Shown here: positions 1 through 5,997 of the stretch, one piece after another
Numbering within the stretch: the first letter of the stretch is position 1
How the letters are laid out: every line of letters starts with the position of its first letter
Assembly (NCBI RefSeq): GCF_000185845.1
Contig: NZ_GL629647.1
Coordinates: 2,157,638 to 2,166,764 of the forward strand
DNA from: Segatella salivae DSM 15606
GTDB lineage: Bacteria; Bacteroidota; Bacteroidia; Bacteroidales; Bacteroidaceae
Reading direction: 5' to 3'
Length of the DNA stretch: 9,127 nucleotides
Position numbers and translations under genes: made by a program
The notes under the pieces: generated by a model
What the model was told of the DNA's origin: nothing
What the model saw: the letters and a program-made list of their open reading frames with translations, nothing else
Database searches by the model: none

Positions 1-132
1 TCAAACAACTCCCTCCATTTCAAGAGGTAACTACTCCCCTCCCTCTTCGGGGAGGGGCTGGGGGAGAGGCTTTGTTTGCCCCAAATCATTTTACCTTTAA
101 TTATCAACAACATCACCACCTCTAATTACCCC
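1..132. repeat. Hairpin-bearing tandem repeat, unit 1
   Basis: This is the first of three head-to-tail units of about 131 bp. It begins TCAAACAACTCC, the same word that opens unit 2 exactly 132 bp later. A hairpin sits at 36-57: CCCCTCCC (36-43) pairs fully with GGGAGGGG (50-57) around a TCTTCG loop. It is followed by CTGGGGGAGAGGCTTTG and an AT-rich linker containing TTATCAACAA and TAATTACCCC. No believable reading frame covers it. GC-rich hairpins of this general look are common as interspersed repeats in Bacteroidetes and other bacteria (from recall, not searched). It could be a REP- or MITE-like element, and its function is unknown. The unit may begin before the window. Confidence 0.8.
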
Positions 133-263
133 TCAAACAACTCCTTCCATTTCCACGACTAACTACTCCCCTCTCTCTTCGGAGAGGGGATGGGGGTGAG
201 GCTTTGTCTGCCTACCATCATTTAACTTTCACTTATCAACAGCGCCGCCACCCCAAACTAACT
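133..263. repeat. Hairpin-bearing tandem repeat, unit 2
   Basis: This is the second unit. Its hairpin is CCCCTCTC (168-175) against GAGAGGGG (182-189) around the same TCTTCG loop, followed by ATGGGGGTGAGGCTTTG. Compared with unit 1, one C:G pair in the stem (42:51 there) has become T:A on both arms, so pairing is kept. The linker again carries the TTATCAACA word (232-240) but is more diverged from unit 1 than the hairpin core is. Confidence 0.8.
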
Positions 264-345
264 TCAAAACAACCTTCTCCATTTCCACGACTAACTACTC
301 CCCTCTCTCTTCGGAGAGGGGCTGGGGGTGAGGCTTTATTTCCCT
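264..345. repeat. Hairpin-bearing tandem repeat, unit 3 (truncated)
   Basis: The third unit starts TCAAAACAAC and has hairpin arms at 300-307 and 314-321, identical in sequence to those of unit 2, followed by CTGGGGGTGAGGCTTTAT. Similarity fades around 340-350. The TTATCAACA linker is missing, and the remaining bases up to the end of nadD at 390 show no repeat or gene. In the 389 bases left of nadD I see only these repeats. The hairpin lies downstream of nadD and might act on transcripts from that strand, but no T-tract follows it on either strand, so I do not call it an intrinsic terminator. Confidence 0.75.
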
Positions 346-389
346 CAATCTATCCCCCCAACAAACATCTTTCAGTAGGTCGATTCACC

Positions 390-1019
390 TTAGAGATTCT
401 CTGAAAGATTTGTTTTCTTTTGCAGTTCTTGGTAATATTGTATTGTTTTTGCTTCTATTTCAGGCTTCACCATGCCATGAATCGACATGCCATGTGCAAT
501 GCGTCGTCTGATATCCGTACTGTTGAAATCGTATAGCGGCGTATTTTCGAGCGTGACATTCTTAGGGAGTTGCGTTGTGCATATGGGCGAATGTTTGCGC
601 GGATAGATGATAATGGGGTAGTGATGGAGGATGAAATCGTGGTTTTTCCAGCGGTCGAAGTTCGCCCAATTGTCTGCTCCTATGATGAGTGTAAACTGAT
701 TTTGGGGGTAGGTTTCATGGAGTTTACAAAGCGTATCATAGGTATATGAGGGCTTAGGAAGGCGGAATTCGAAGTCACAAGCAATAAGGTTTGGCTCGTC
801 AGCAAGGGCATTTTGTGTGAGTTCTAAGCGGTGGTTGTCGTCTAAAAGGTCGTTGTCCATGCGCTTAAAAGGGTTGAGAGGCGACACCATGAACCAGATT
901 TCGTCGAGCCGTGTGTGCTGAAGTAGCGTCTTAGCCAACGATATATGACCCATATGAATGGGGTTAAACGAACCGCCGTAGATACCGATTTGGGGTGCAG
1001 TGAGCCTTATTTCGTCCAC
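390..1019 (-). CDS. nadD: Nicotinate-nucleotide adenylyltransferase
   Basis: NadD transfers AMP from ATP to nicotinate mononucleotide, giving deamido-NAD, the step before NAD synthetase, in the cytoplasm. The 209-residue protein is of normal length. It shows the nucleotidyltransferase signature GGSFNPIHMGH (15-25, with the HxGH-type histidines H22 and H25), PSYTYDTL (90-97), IIGADNW (112-118) and the C-terminal STDIRRRI motif (167-174, the family's SSTxIR element). The start is GTG at 1017-1019. No ATG lies nearer, and it leaves the usual ten or so residues before the first beta strand. It begins 2 bp after the gmk stop, so translation is probably coupled to gmk. No Shine-Dalgarno sequence is seen. 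Confidence 0.95.
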   Translation of the reverse strand: MDEIRLTAPQIGIYGGSFNPIHMGHISLAKTLLQHTRLDEIWFMVSPLNPFKRMDNDLLDDNHRLELTQNALADEPNLIACDFEFRLPKPSYTYDTLCKLHETYPQNQFTLIIGADNWANFDRWKNHDFILHHYPIIIYPRKHSPICTTQLPKNVTLENTPLYDFNSTDIRRRIAHGMSIHGMVKPEIEAKTIQYYQELQKKTNLSENL

Positions 1020-1021
1020 TT

Positions 1022-1699
1022 TTATTTATTGTTCAGGAAAGTCGTTATCAGTCTAAGAGTGTCTTGTTTGGCTGTTTCGAGGTCGTCGTTGACAACGATA
1101 TGGTCGAAGTTTGGTGCGAAAGAAAGTTCGTATTCAGCTTTTGCGATGCGCTGTTCGATAACCTCCTGCCGATCGGTTCCACGTTCATTGAGTCTTTTTC
1201 TCAGTTCTTCTATCGAGGGAGGTTGTACAAAGATGCTTATGGCTTGACTGCCGAAGAATTGTTTTATGTTGCATCCGCCTTTCACATCTACGTCAAAAAC
1301 GACGTTCTCTCCACGTGCAATCTGCTCCTCAACTTCAGATTTTAGTGTGCCATAAAAGCGGTTTTCATAAACTTCTTCGTATTCAAGGAACTCATTGTTT
1401 GCAATCTTTTCCTTGAATGCTTCGGGCGAAAGAAAGAAGTATTCTACGCCATTTTGTTCCGTTCCTCGAGGCTCACGACTTGTACACGAGATAGAAAAGT
1501 GGAGATTAAGTTCAGGATGTTCTTTCATCAACCATTGCACAATGGTGCTCTTTCCCGAGCCCGATGGCGCACTGAAGATAAGGAGTCGGCCAGGAAACTC
1601 AGCCAAGTGAGAATCTTTTTTAGAATCTTCTGGTTGTTGTTTGCTTTGTTCTGACTCGTTGGAATGAAGAAAGTCGTTGTTTTGTTTCATCATATTCAT
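1022..1699 (-). CDS. gmk: Guanylate kinase
   Basis: Gmk phosphorylates GMP to GDP with ATP, a required step in making GTP and dGTP. The P-loop is APSGSGKST (44-52, Lys50). The GMP-binding segment is SCTSREPRGTEQNGVEY (71-87), followed by EYEEVYENRFYGT and the VFDVDVKGG segment. At 225 residues it is longer than the usual ~190-207, because about 36 polar residues rich in Asn, Gln, Ser, Glu and Lys precede GRLLIFSAPSG, where most family members start within a few residues. ATG codons exist only at residues 1, 3 and 4. AAAGG on the coding strand abuts the first ATG but is 6 nt from the ATG at 1691-1693, so the true start is probably residue 3. The gap to yicC (1700-1882) shows no clear terminator and no TAnnTTTG promoter, so co-transcription with yicC is likely. 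Confidence 0.95.
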   Translation of the reverse strand: MNMMKQNNDFLHSNESEQSKQQPEDSKKDSHLAEFPGRLLIFSAPSGSGKSTIVQWLMKEHPELNLHFSISCTSREPRGTEQNGVEYFFLSPEAFKEKIANNEFLEYEEVYENRFYGTLKSEVEEQIARGENVVFDVDVKGGCNIKQFFGSQAISIFVQPPSIEELRKRLNERGTDRQEVIEQRIAKAEYELSFAPNFDHIVVNDDLETAKQDTLRLITTFLNNK

Positions 1700-1704
1700 C
1701 CTTT
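1700..1704 (-). promoter_or_regulatory. Candidate ribosome binding site of gmk
   Basis: On the minus strand these bases read AAAGG. They touch the first ATG (1697-1699) with no spacer but lie 6 nt before the in-frame ATG at 1691-1693 and 9 nt before the one at 1688-1690. This favours a start at residue 3 or 4 of the longest reading frame. Bacteroidetes depend little on Shine-Dalgarno pairing, so the argument is modest. Confidence 0.45.
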
Positions 1705-1882
1705 AATATCATGGTTTATTCTGAATCGGAAGATTCTTTCCTACTTTTATTCACTATTGAAGGATTATCTAAATTCTGCTATTTATAGAGTTGTTTCGTT
1801 TCAGAATTAGTCGCAAGAAAGATGCATCTGTTTAGTGGTTCTACCCCTTTGGGAAGAGATGTAGAGCCCTTCCGTCTTTAAC

Positions 1883-2761
1883 TTACAGTGCATTTAGCAC
1901 CTGTTCCTTAATTTGTTCCAACTCATCTTTCATCTTTACGACGATATTTTGCATCTCCGCTTGATTGCTCTTACTACCAGTTGTGTTAATCTCTCGCCCC
2001 ATTTCTTGTGCAATAAAGCCAAGTTTCTTGCCAACACCATGGCCTTCTTCTTGCATCGTTTCACGGAAATAGTTCAAGTGATTGGTAAGTCTTTGCTTCT
2101 CTTCGCTGATATCTAACTTTTCAATATAATAGATAAGCTCTTGCTCTAAGCGGTTTTTGTCGTAGTCAACACTTGGGATTTGTTCAAGGCTTTTAATGAT
2201 ATTCTGTCGTATTTTCTCTACACGGCTCTTCTCATATGGCTCAATACTTGCGAGTAAGGCTTCGATATTATTAATCTTTTCATTGAATTTGTGTTGCAAA
2301 GCGGCCCCTTCTTGTTTGCGGAAATCTACCAAAGCATGGAGTGCTTCGTCAATAGCTGTAGAGGCAACTGCCCATTCTTCGTTGGTGAGTTCTTCGTTTT
2401 CAGTCTTTGTTGTGATATCAGGGAGCGCCAGAAGAGTGGCATACCAATCGGTAGGCTCAGGGATTCCGGTTTGCAATGAGATATCTTTTATCTGCTTATA
2501 ATAGTTTTCCACGAGCGCCGCATTAATGGAAGCAGCGTCTACAACGTCATCTTTTTCAATCCAAATGGCAAAGTCTACCTTCCCACGCTCAAGGCTTTTA
2601 GCTACCTTTTGGCGTATATCCATCTCCTTTTCTCTATAGAGTGGGGCAATGCGGGCAGACAAATCTAATGCCTTACTGTTTAGAGATTTAATCTCAACAT
2701 TAATCTTCTTTTCTTTAAAAGTGACTACAGCTTTGCCGTAACCCGTCATGGATTGTATCAT
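1883..2761 (-). CDS. yicC: YicC family endoribonuclease-like protein
   Basis: This 292-residue protein belongs to the YicC/YloC family. The diagnostic N-terminus MIQSMTGYGKA is present, and the C-terminal DUF1732 part carries KKLGFIAQEMGREINTTGSKS (245-265, with acidic and basic residues E253, R256 and E257), followed by a helical end rich in Lys and Glu. Characterised family members are endoribonucleases; E. coli YicC has been linked to turnover of the small RNA RyhB. The substrate here is unknown. Length is normal for the family. The ATG at 2759-2761 gives the canonical N-terminus. The gene heads the yicC-gmk-nadD group, and a pairing of yicC with gmk is widespread in bacteria. Expression probably comes from the divergent promoter region just upstream. 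Confidence 0.92.
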   Translation of the reverse strand: MIQSMTGYGKAVVTFKEKKINVEIKSLNSKALDLSARIAPLYREKEMDIRQKVAKSLERGKVDFAIWIEKDDVVDAASINAALVENYYKQIKDISLQTGIPEPTDWYATLLALPDITTKTENEELTNEEWAVASTAIDEALHALVDFRKQEGAALQHKFNEKINNIEALLASIEPYEKSRVEKIRQNIIKSLEQIPSVDYDKNRLEQELIYYIEKLDISEEKQRLTNHLNYFRETMQEEGHGVGKKLGFIAQEMGREINTTGSKSNQAEMQNIVVKMKDELEQIKEQVLNAL

Positions 2762-2784
2762 AATTGCTACGCGTTAAATTTCTG

Positions 2785-2792
2785 CAAAAGTA
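2785..2792 (-). promoter_or_regulatory. Candidate -7 element for yicC-gmk-nadD
   Basis: On the minus strand this reads TACTTTTG, a full match to the Bacteroidetes -7 motif TAnnTTTG. It is 23 bp before the yicC start codon, giving a short leader. No perfect TTTG -33 element is seen at the expected distance; a T-run on the minus strand (2806-2811) lies somewhat too close. It is inferred from the motif only. Confidence 0.5.
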
Positions 2793-2793
2793 A

Positions 2794-2822
2794 TAATTTT
2801 GTGGGAAAAAAGCGTAAATTTG
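2794..2822 (+). promoter_or_regulatory. Candidate promoter(s) for the tsaB-rseP operon
   Basis: Two plus-strand matches to TAnnTTTG are present: TAATTTTG at 2794-2801 and TAAATTTG at 2815-2822. The second is 28 bp before the tsaB ATG and is the better-placed -7 element. The TTTG ending the first match (2798-2801) is 13 bp upstream of the second, closer than the usual -33 spacing of about 19-21 bp. Which one is used cannot be decided by reading alone. All six plus-strand genes could be driven from here. Confidence 0.5.
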
Positions 2823-2850
2823 CAATTTATTAAGATTATATTTTTCATTT

Positions 2851-3543
2851 ATGTCGTGTATATTAAACATTGAAACGAGTACAACGGTGTGCTCGGTTGC
2901 CGTGAGTAATGACGCAGAATGCATCTTTAACAAGGAAGATCATAGTGGTCCGCACCACAACGAGACGTTAGGTGCGTTCGTAGATGAGGCACTTTCTTTC
3001 ATTGATAGCCATGGTTTGAAACTTGATGCAGTGGCAGTGAGCTGCGGACCTGGCTCATATACGGGGCTACGTATAGGTACTTCAATGGCTAAAGGCATTT
3101 GTTATGGTCGCGATGTAAAGTTGATTGCCATACCAACGCTTGAGCTTTTGGCTGTTCCAGTGTTACTTGGTGAGCATCCAAATGAGGAAGATGCGCTGCT
3201 GGTTCCTATGTTAGATGCCCGCAGAATGGAGGTATATGCCGAGGTATTTGACCGTGCTTTGCATGTTGTTCGACCGATTCAGGCAGATGTAGTAACTGAA
3301 GAAACCTATAAAACTTATTTAGATAAGGGTATTGTTTATTTCTTTGGAGATGGTGCAGGCAAATGTATGAGTGAGATAAATCATCCTAACGCCCGTTACA
3401 TTAAAGACATTTTACCACTTGCAAAGAATATGTTTCCCTTGGCAGAAAAGCGATTTGCTGAAGAGAAATTTGAGGATGTAGCTTACTTTGTGCCTTTCTA
3501 TTTGAAAGATTTTGTAGCTAAAATGCCTAAGAAACTGCTTTAA
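2851..3543 (+). CDS. tsaB: tRNA t6A biosynthesis protein TsaB
   Basis: TsaB is the non-catalytic ASKHA-fold partner that dimerises with TsaD and, with TsaE, makes threonylcarbamoyl-adenosine at position 37 of ANN-decoding tRNAs. The 230-residue length fits the family. The N-terminal strand LNIETSTTVCSVAV and the hallmark SCGPGSYTGLRIGTSMAKG (64-82) are clear. The longer TsaD metal-binding HxxxH arrangement is not apparent, which supports TsaB over TsaD. The ATG at 2851 gives the normal start just before the first beta strand. No Shine-Dalgarno sequence precedes it, as is usual in Bacteroidetes. It is the first gene of the plus-strand operon, and the next gene begins 2 bp after its stop. Confidence 0.94.
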   Translation: MSCILNIETSTTVCSVAVSNDAECIFNKEDHSGPHHNETLGAFVDEALSFIDSHGLKLDAVAVSCGPGSYTGLRIGTSMAKGICYGRDVKLIAIPTLELLAVPVLLGEHPNEEDALLVPMLDARRMEVYAEVFDRALHVVRPIQADVVTEETYKTYLDKGIVYFFGDGAGKCMSEINHPNARYIKDILPLAKNMFPLAEKRFAEEKFEDVAYFVPFYLKDFVAKMPKKLL

Positions 3544-3545
3544 TT

Positions 3546-4148
3546 ATGAATATTGAAGGATTAGATTACAACACACAACGTGAGAAACTAATCATGCCCG
3601 AGTATGGACGTGAGGTGCAAGATATGGTGGATCTCTGCGTGAACTTAAAGACAAAAGAAGAGCGTCAGGCTTGCGCTGAGACAATAATTGCCATCATGGA
3701 GCGTATGTTTCCACAGGGAAAAGAGAGTGGGGACTATCAACATAAGCTGTGGGATCACCTTGCAATAATGAGTGATTTCAAGCTTGATATCGACTGGCCC
3801 TATGATATTAGTGCGGCAAATAGAATCTCTTCAAAGCCTGAACCAATGCCTTATCCGATGGAACGCATACCAGTTCGTCATTACGGACATATCCTTTTTG
3901 AAGTTTTTCAGCGTCTAAAGACGATGCCAGAAGGTGAAGAACGCGATGAACTTATACGTTTGACGGCGAATCAAATGAAGATAGATTTGATGACGTGGAG
4001 CCATGGTTCAGCCGATGATGTGAAGGTTGCTGATGACCTTGCACGGTTTACTGACGGGAAGGTTCAACTCGATTTGAACTCCTTTGTGTTTAATAAGATT
4101 GCGGATAGGCCCATTGCTAATACGCCGAACAAACGCAAAAAAAAGTAA
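3546..4148 (+). CDS. DUF4290 family protein, function unknown
   Basis: This 200-residue soluble protein matches what I recall of DUF4290, a family found in Bacteroidetes with no assigned function. Recognisable segments are YNTQREKLIMPEYGR (8-22), a helical stretch with LKTKEERQACAETIIAIMERM, then HKLWDHLAIMSDFKLDIDWPYD (66-87). The C-terminus ends in a basic tail, NKRKKK. No signal peptide, membrane segment, Cys cluster or nucleotide-binding motif is visible, so a cytoplasmic, mostly helical protein is likely. Gaps are 2 bp on each side, to tsaB and to murA, so it is probably translated with them. Retention between tsaB and murA hints at a housekeeping role in translation or envelope synthesis, but that is inference only. 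Confidence 0.85.
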   Translation: MNIEGLDYNTQREKLIMPEYGREVQDMVDLCVNLKTKEERQACAETIIAIMERMFPQGKESGDYQHKLWDHLAIMSDFKLDIDWPYDISAANRISSKPEPMPYPMERIPVRHYGHILFEVFQRLKTMPEGEERDELIRLTANQMKIDLMTWSHGSADDVKVADDLARFTDGKVQLDLNSFVFNKIADRPIANTPNKRKKK

Positions 4149-4150
4149 CT

Positions 4151-5461
4151 ATGGAATCATTTATCATCGAAGGTGGACATCGATTAAAGGGTACTATCAC
4201 GCCACAAGGAGCCAAAAACGAGGCACTTGAAGTGATTTGTGCCACGTTGTTGACGACTGAACCCGTGAGAATCAAGAATATACCCGATATTCTTGATGTC
4301 AATAACCTTATCATATTATTGCAAGATATTGGGGTAAAGGTGACGCGACATCATCGTGGAGACTATACGTTTCAAGCTGATGAACTGAATCTTTCCTATC
4401 TCGATAGCTTACAATTTGTTCAGAAATGTTCCTCACTTCGTGGAAGTGTTCTCTTGATTGGACCTCTGTTAGGTCGTTTTGGCAAAGCAATCGTGGCTAA
4501 ACCTGGGGGAGATAAGATAGGACGTAGACGCTTAGATACACACTTTCTCGGTTTTAAGTACCTCGGAGCAAAGTTTGTTCGTGACCCCGAACGTGATGTT
4601 TTCCGAATCGAAGCAGAACAGTTGAAGGGCTGTTATATGTTACTTGATGAGGCGTCTATTACCGGAACAGCAAATATTATCATGGCTGCTGTGACGGCAA
4701 AAGGCACAACTACCATCTACAATGCAGCCTGTGAACCATATATTCAGCAGCTATGTCACTTGTTAAATGCCATGGGTGCCAACATCAGTGGCATTGCAAG
4801 TAACCTTATTACGATAGTGGGGGTGGAGCGATTGCATGGAGCTTCGCACATGGTTTTACCCGATATGATAGAGGTTGGCTCATTTATTGGCATGGCAGCC
4901 ATGGTGGGTGACGGCGTAAGAATTAAGAATGTGTCACTCCAAAACTTAGGAATCATCCCTGATGCCTTTAGGCGTTTGGGCGTAAAGATACAGGTTGAAG
5001 GTGATGATTTGATTGTCCCCTATCAGCCACATTACGTGGTTGACTCGTTCATTGACGGCACTATTATGACATTGTCTGATGCCCCTTGGCCCGGACTTAC
5101 CCCCGACTTGATTTCTGTTCTCCTTGTCGTTGCCACACAAGCACGTGGCTCTGTGCTCATACATCAAAAGATGTTTGAGAGTCGTTTGTTCTTTGTTGAC
5201 AAGCTAATTGATATGGGAGCACAAATCATTTTGTGTGATCCTCATCGGGCAGTTGTCGTGGGACATGATCACAAAATGAAGCTAAGAGCGGGACGAATGA
5301 CTAGTCCTGACATCCGCGCGGGTATCGCTTTACTTATCGCAGCAATGTCATCTCAGGGGACAAGTCATATTGCAAATATAGCCCAAATCGATAGGGGTTA
5401 TGAGGACATTGAAAACAGATTGAATGCTATCGGGGCTTGTATCAAACGTGTAAATGATTAA
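4151..5461 (+). CDS. murA: UDP-N-acetylglucosamine 1-carboxyvinyltransferase (Asp-type active site)
   Basis: MurA adds enolpyruvate from PEP to UDP-GlcNAc, the first committed step of peptidoglycan synthesis in the cytoplasm. The 436-residue protein has the two-domain EPSP-synthase fold signature. Lys22-Asn23 lies in GAKNEAL (20-26). The flexible active-site loop is PGGDKIGRRRLD (118-129), Asp319 lies in PGLTPDL (314-320), and Arg389 in DIRAG (387-391). These correspond to E. coli Lys22, Cys115, Asp305 and Arg397. The loop Cys is replaced by Asp121. In Mycobacterium and Chlamydia the same Cys-to-Asp state gives intrinsic fosfomycin resistance while the enzyme stays active. The ATG at 4151 follows the DUF4290 stop by 2 bp, and the 3' end overlaps rimM by 8 bp. 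Confidence 0.95.
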   Translation: MESFIIEGGHRLKGTITPQGAKNEALEVICATLLTTEPVRIKNIPDILDVNNLIILLQDIGVKVTRHHRGDYTFQADELNLSYLDSLQFVQKCSSLRGSVLLIGPLLGRFGKAIVAKPGGDKIGRRRLDTHFLGFKYLGAKFVRDPERDVFRIEAEQLKGCYMLLDEASITGTANIIMAAVTAKGTTTIYNAACEPYIQQLCHLLNAMGANISGIASNLITIVGVERLHGASHMVLPDMIEVGSFIGMAAMVGDGVRIKNVSLQNLGIIPDAFRRLGVKIQVEGDDLIVPYQPHYVVDSFIDGTIMTLSDAPWPGLTPDLISVLLVVATQARGSVLIHQKMFESRLFFVDKLIDMGAQIILCDPHRAVVVGHDHKMKLRAGRMTSPDIRAGIALLIAAMSSQGTSHIANIAQIDRGYEDIENRLNAIGACIKRVND

Positions 5462-5975
5462 AAACGAAGACGTATATAGAATCGGAAAGCTTGGGAAACC
5501 ACATGGGGTGCAAGGTGAAATATCCTTTCTCTTCACCGATGATGTGTTTGATCGTGTTGATGCCGACTATTTATTACTATCTATTGATGGCATACTTGTG
5601 CCGTTCTTTATAGAGGAATATCGGTTCAAGAGTGCCGAAAATGCTCTTGTTAAGTTTGAAGATATCGACTCAGAAGGGCGTGCCCGTCAGCTCACGGGAT
5701 GCGAAGTGTTCTTTGAACGCAGTCTTTCTGATGGCGCAGAACAAGGCTTGTCATGGGCCGAAATCATAGGCTTTACGGTTATCAATAGGCTGAATGATGA
5801 GGTTGTTGGGCATATCACAGAAGTTGATAACACCACCATCAACACACTTTTTGAGATTAAAACCACCACAGGTAAAGATATCTTGGTGCCTGCTCACGAG
5901 GAGTTGATTCACGAAGCTGATATGCAACGCCGTGAGATTCGAATGTCCATCCCTGATGGGCTGCTTGATTTATAA
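5454..5975 (+). CDS. rimM: Ribosome maturation factor RimM
   Basis: RimM binds 30S precursors, with contact to ribosomal protein S19, and helps mature the 3' (head) domain of 16S rRNA. The 173-residue length is typical. The N-terminal beta-barrel opens with YRIGKLGKPHGVQGE (8-22), which contains the KPHGVQGE family motif. The C-terminal PRC-barrel runs from about residue 98 to the end and includes ILVPAHEELI (143-152) and the terminal PDGLLDL (167-173). The ATG at 5454 lies inside the last codons of murA, giving an 8-bp overlap, which suggests translational coupling. In many bacteria rimM sits in a cluster with rpsP and trmD. Here it is between murA and dxr, the arrangement I recall for Bacteroidetes. 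Confidence 0.94.
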   Translation: MIKNEDVYRIGKLGKPHGVQGEISFLFTDDVFDRVDADYLLLSIDGILVPFFIEEYRFKSAENALVKFEDIDSEGRARQLTGCEVFFERSLSDGAEQGLSWAEIIGFTVINRLNDEVVGHITEVDNTTINTLFEIKTTTGKDILVPAHEELIHEADMQRREIRMSIPDGLLDL

Positions 5976-5987
5976 CCCTAAGACGAT

Positions 5988-5995
5988 AGGAAAAG
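5988..5995 (+). promoter_or_regulatory. Ribosome binding site deciding the dxr start
   Basis: AGGAAAAG lies just upstream of the ATG at 5998-6000, with 7 nt between AGG and the start codon. The longer in-frame ATG at 5932 would overlap rimM by 44 bp and add 22 residues that look like out-of-frame rimM sequence. The site therefore supports the shorter protein, whose N-terminus matches the family. Confidence 0.6.
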
Positions 5996-5997
5996 AA

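Noticed and set aside
1..350. Possible CRISPR array because of regularly spaced repeats
   Set aside because: The period is about 131 bp, the units are similar along much of their length and not separated by unique spacers, and no cas gene is present.
204..404. Plus-strand reading frame of 66 codons across repeat units 2 and 3, translating the hairpin as PLSLRRGAGGE
   Set aside because: It follows the repeat and not a gene: no family match, odd composition, no start signal, and it runs into the 3' end of nadD. Such strings are a typical by-product of translating this palindrome.
945..1654. Several plus-strand reading frames of 66-100 codons opposite gmk and the start of nadD
   Set aside because: They lie antisense to clear genes, share no recognisable motif and overlap each other in different frames.
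1723..1736. GAATC-GGAA-GATTC hairpin upstream of gmk as a regulatory element
   Set aside because: A 5-bp AT-containing stem is expected by chance in this 183-bp gap, and nothing else supports it.
1886..1903. Small hairpin (GTGC/GCAC) at the 3' end of yicC as a terminator
   Set aside because: The stem is only 4-6 bp with a bulge and no T-tract follows on the minus strand, so read-through into gmk is more likely.
2715..2933. Minus-strand frame of 72 codons spanning the divergent promoter region
   Set aside because: It overlaps the starts of both yicC and tsaB, has no family features and is best explained by chance.
5932..5997. Longer start for dxr adding 22 residues
   Set aside because: It overlaps rimM by 44 bp, the added residues are unlike Dxr N-termini, and a ribosome site precedes the ATG at 5998.
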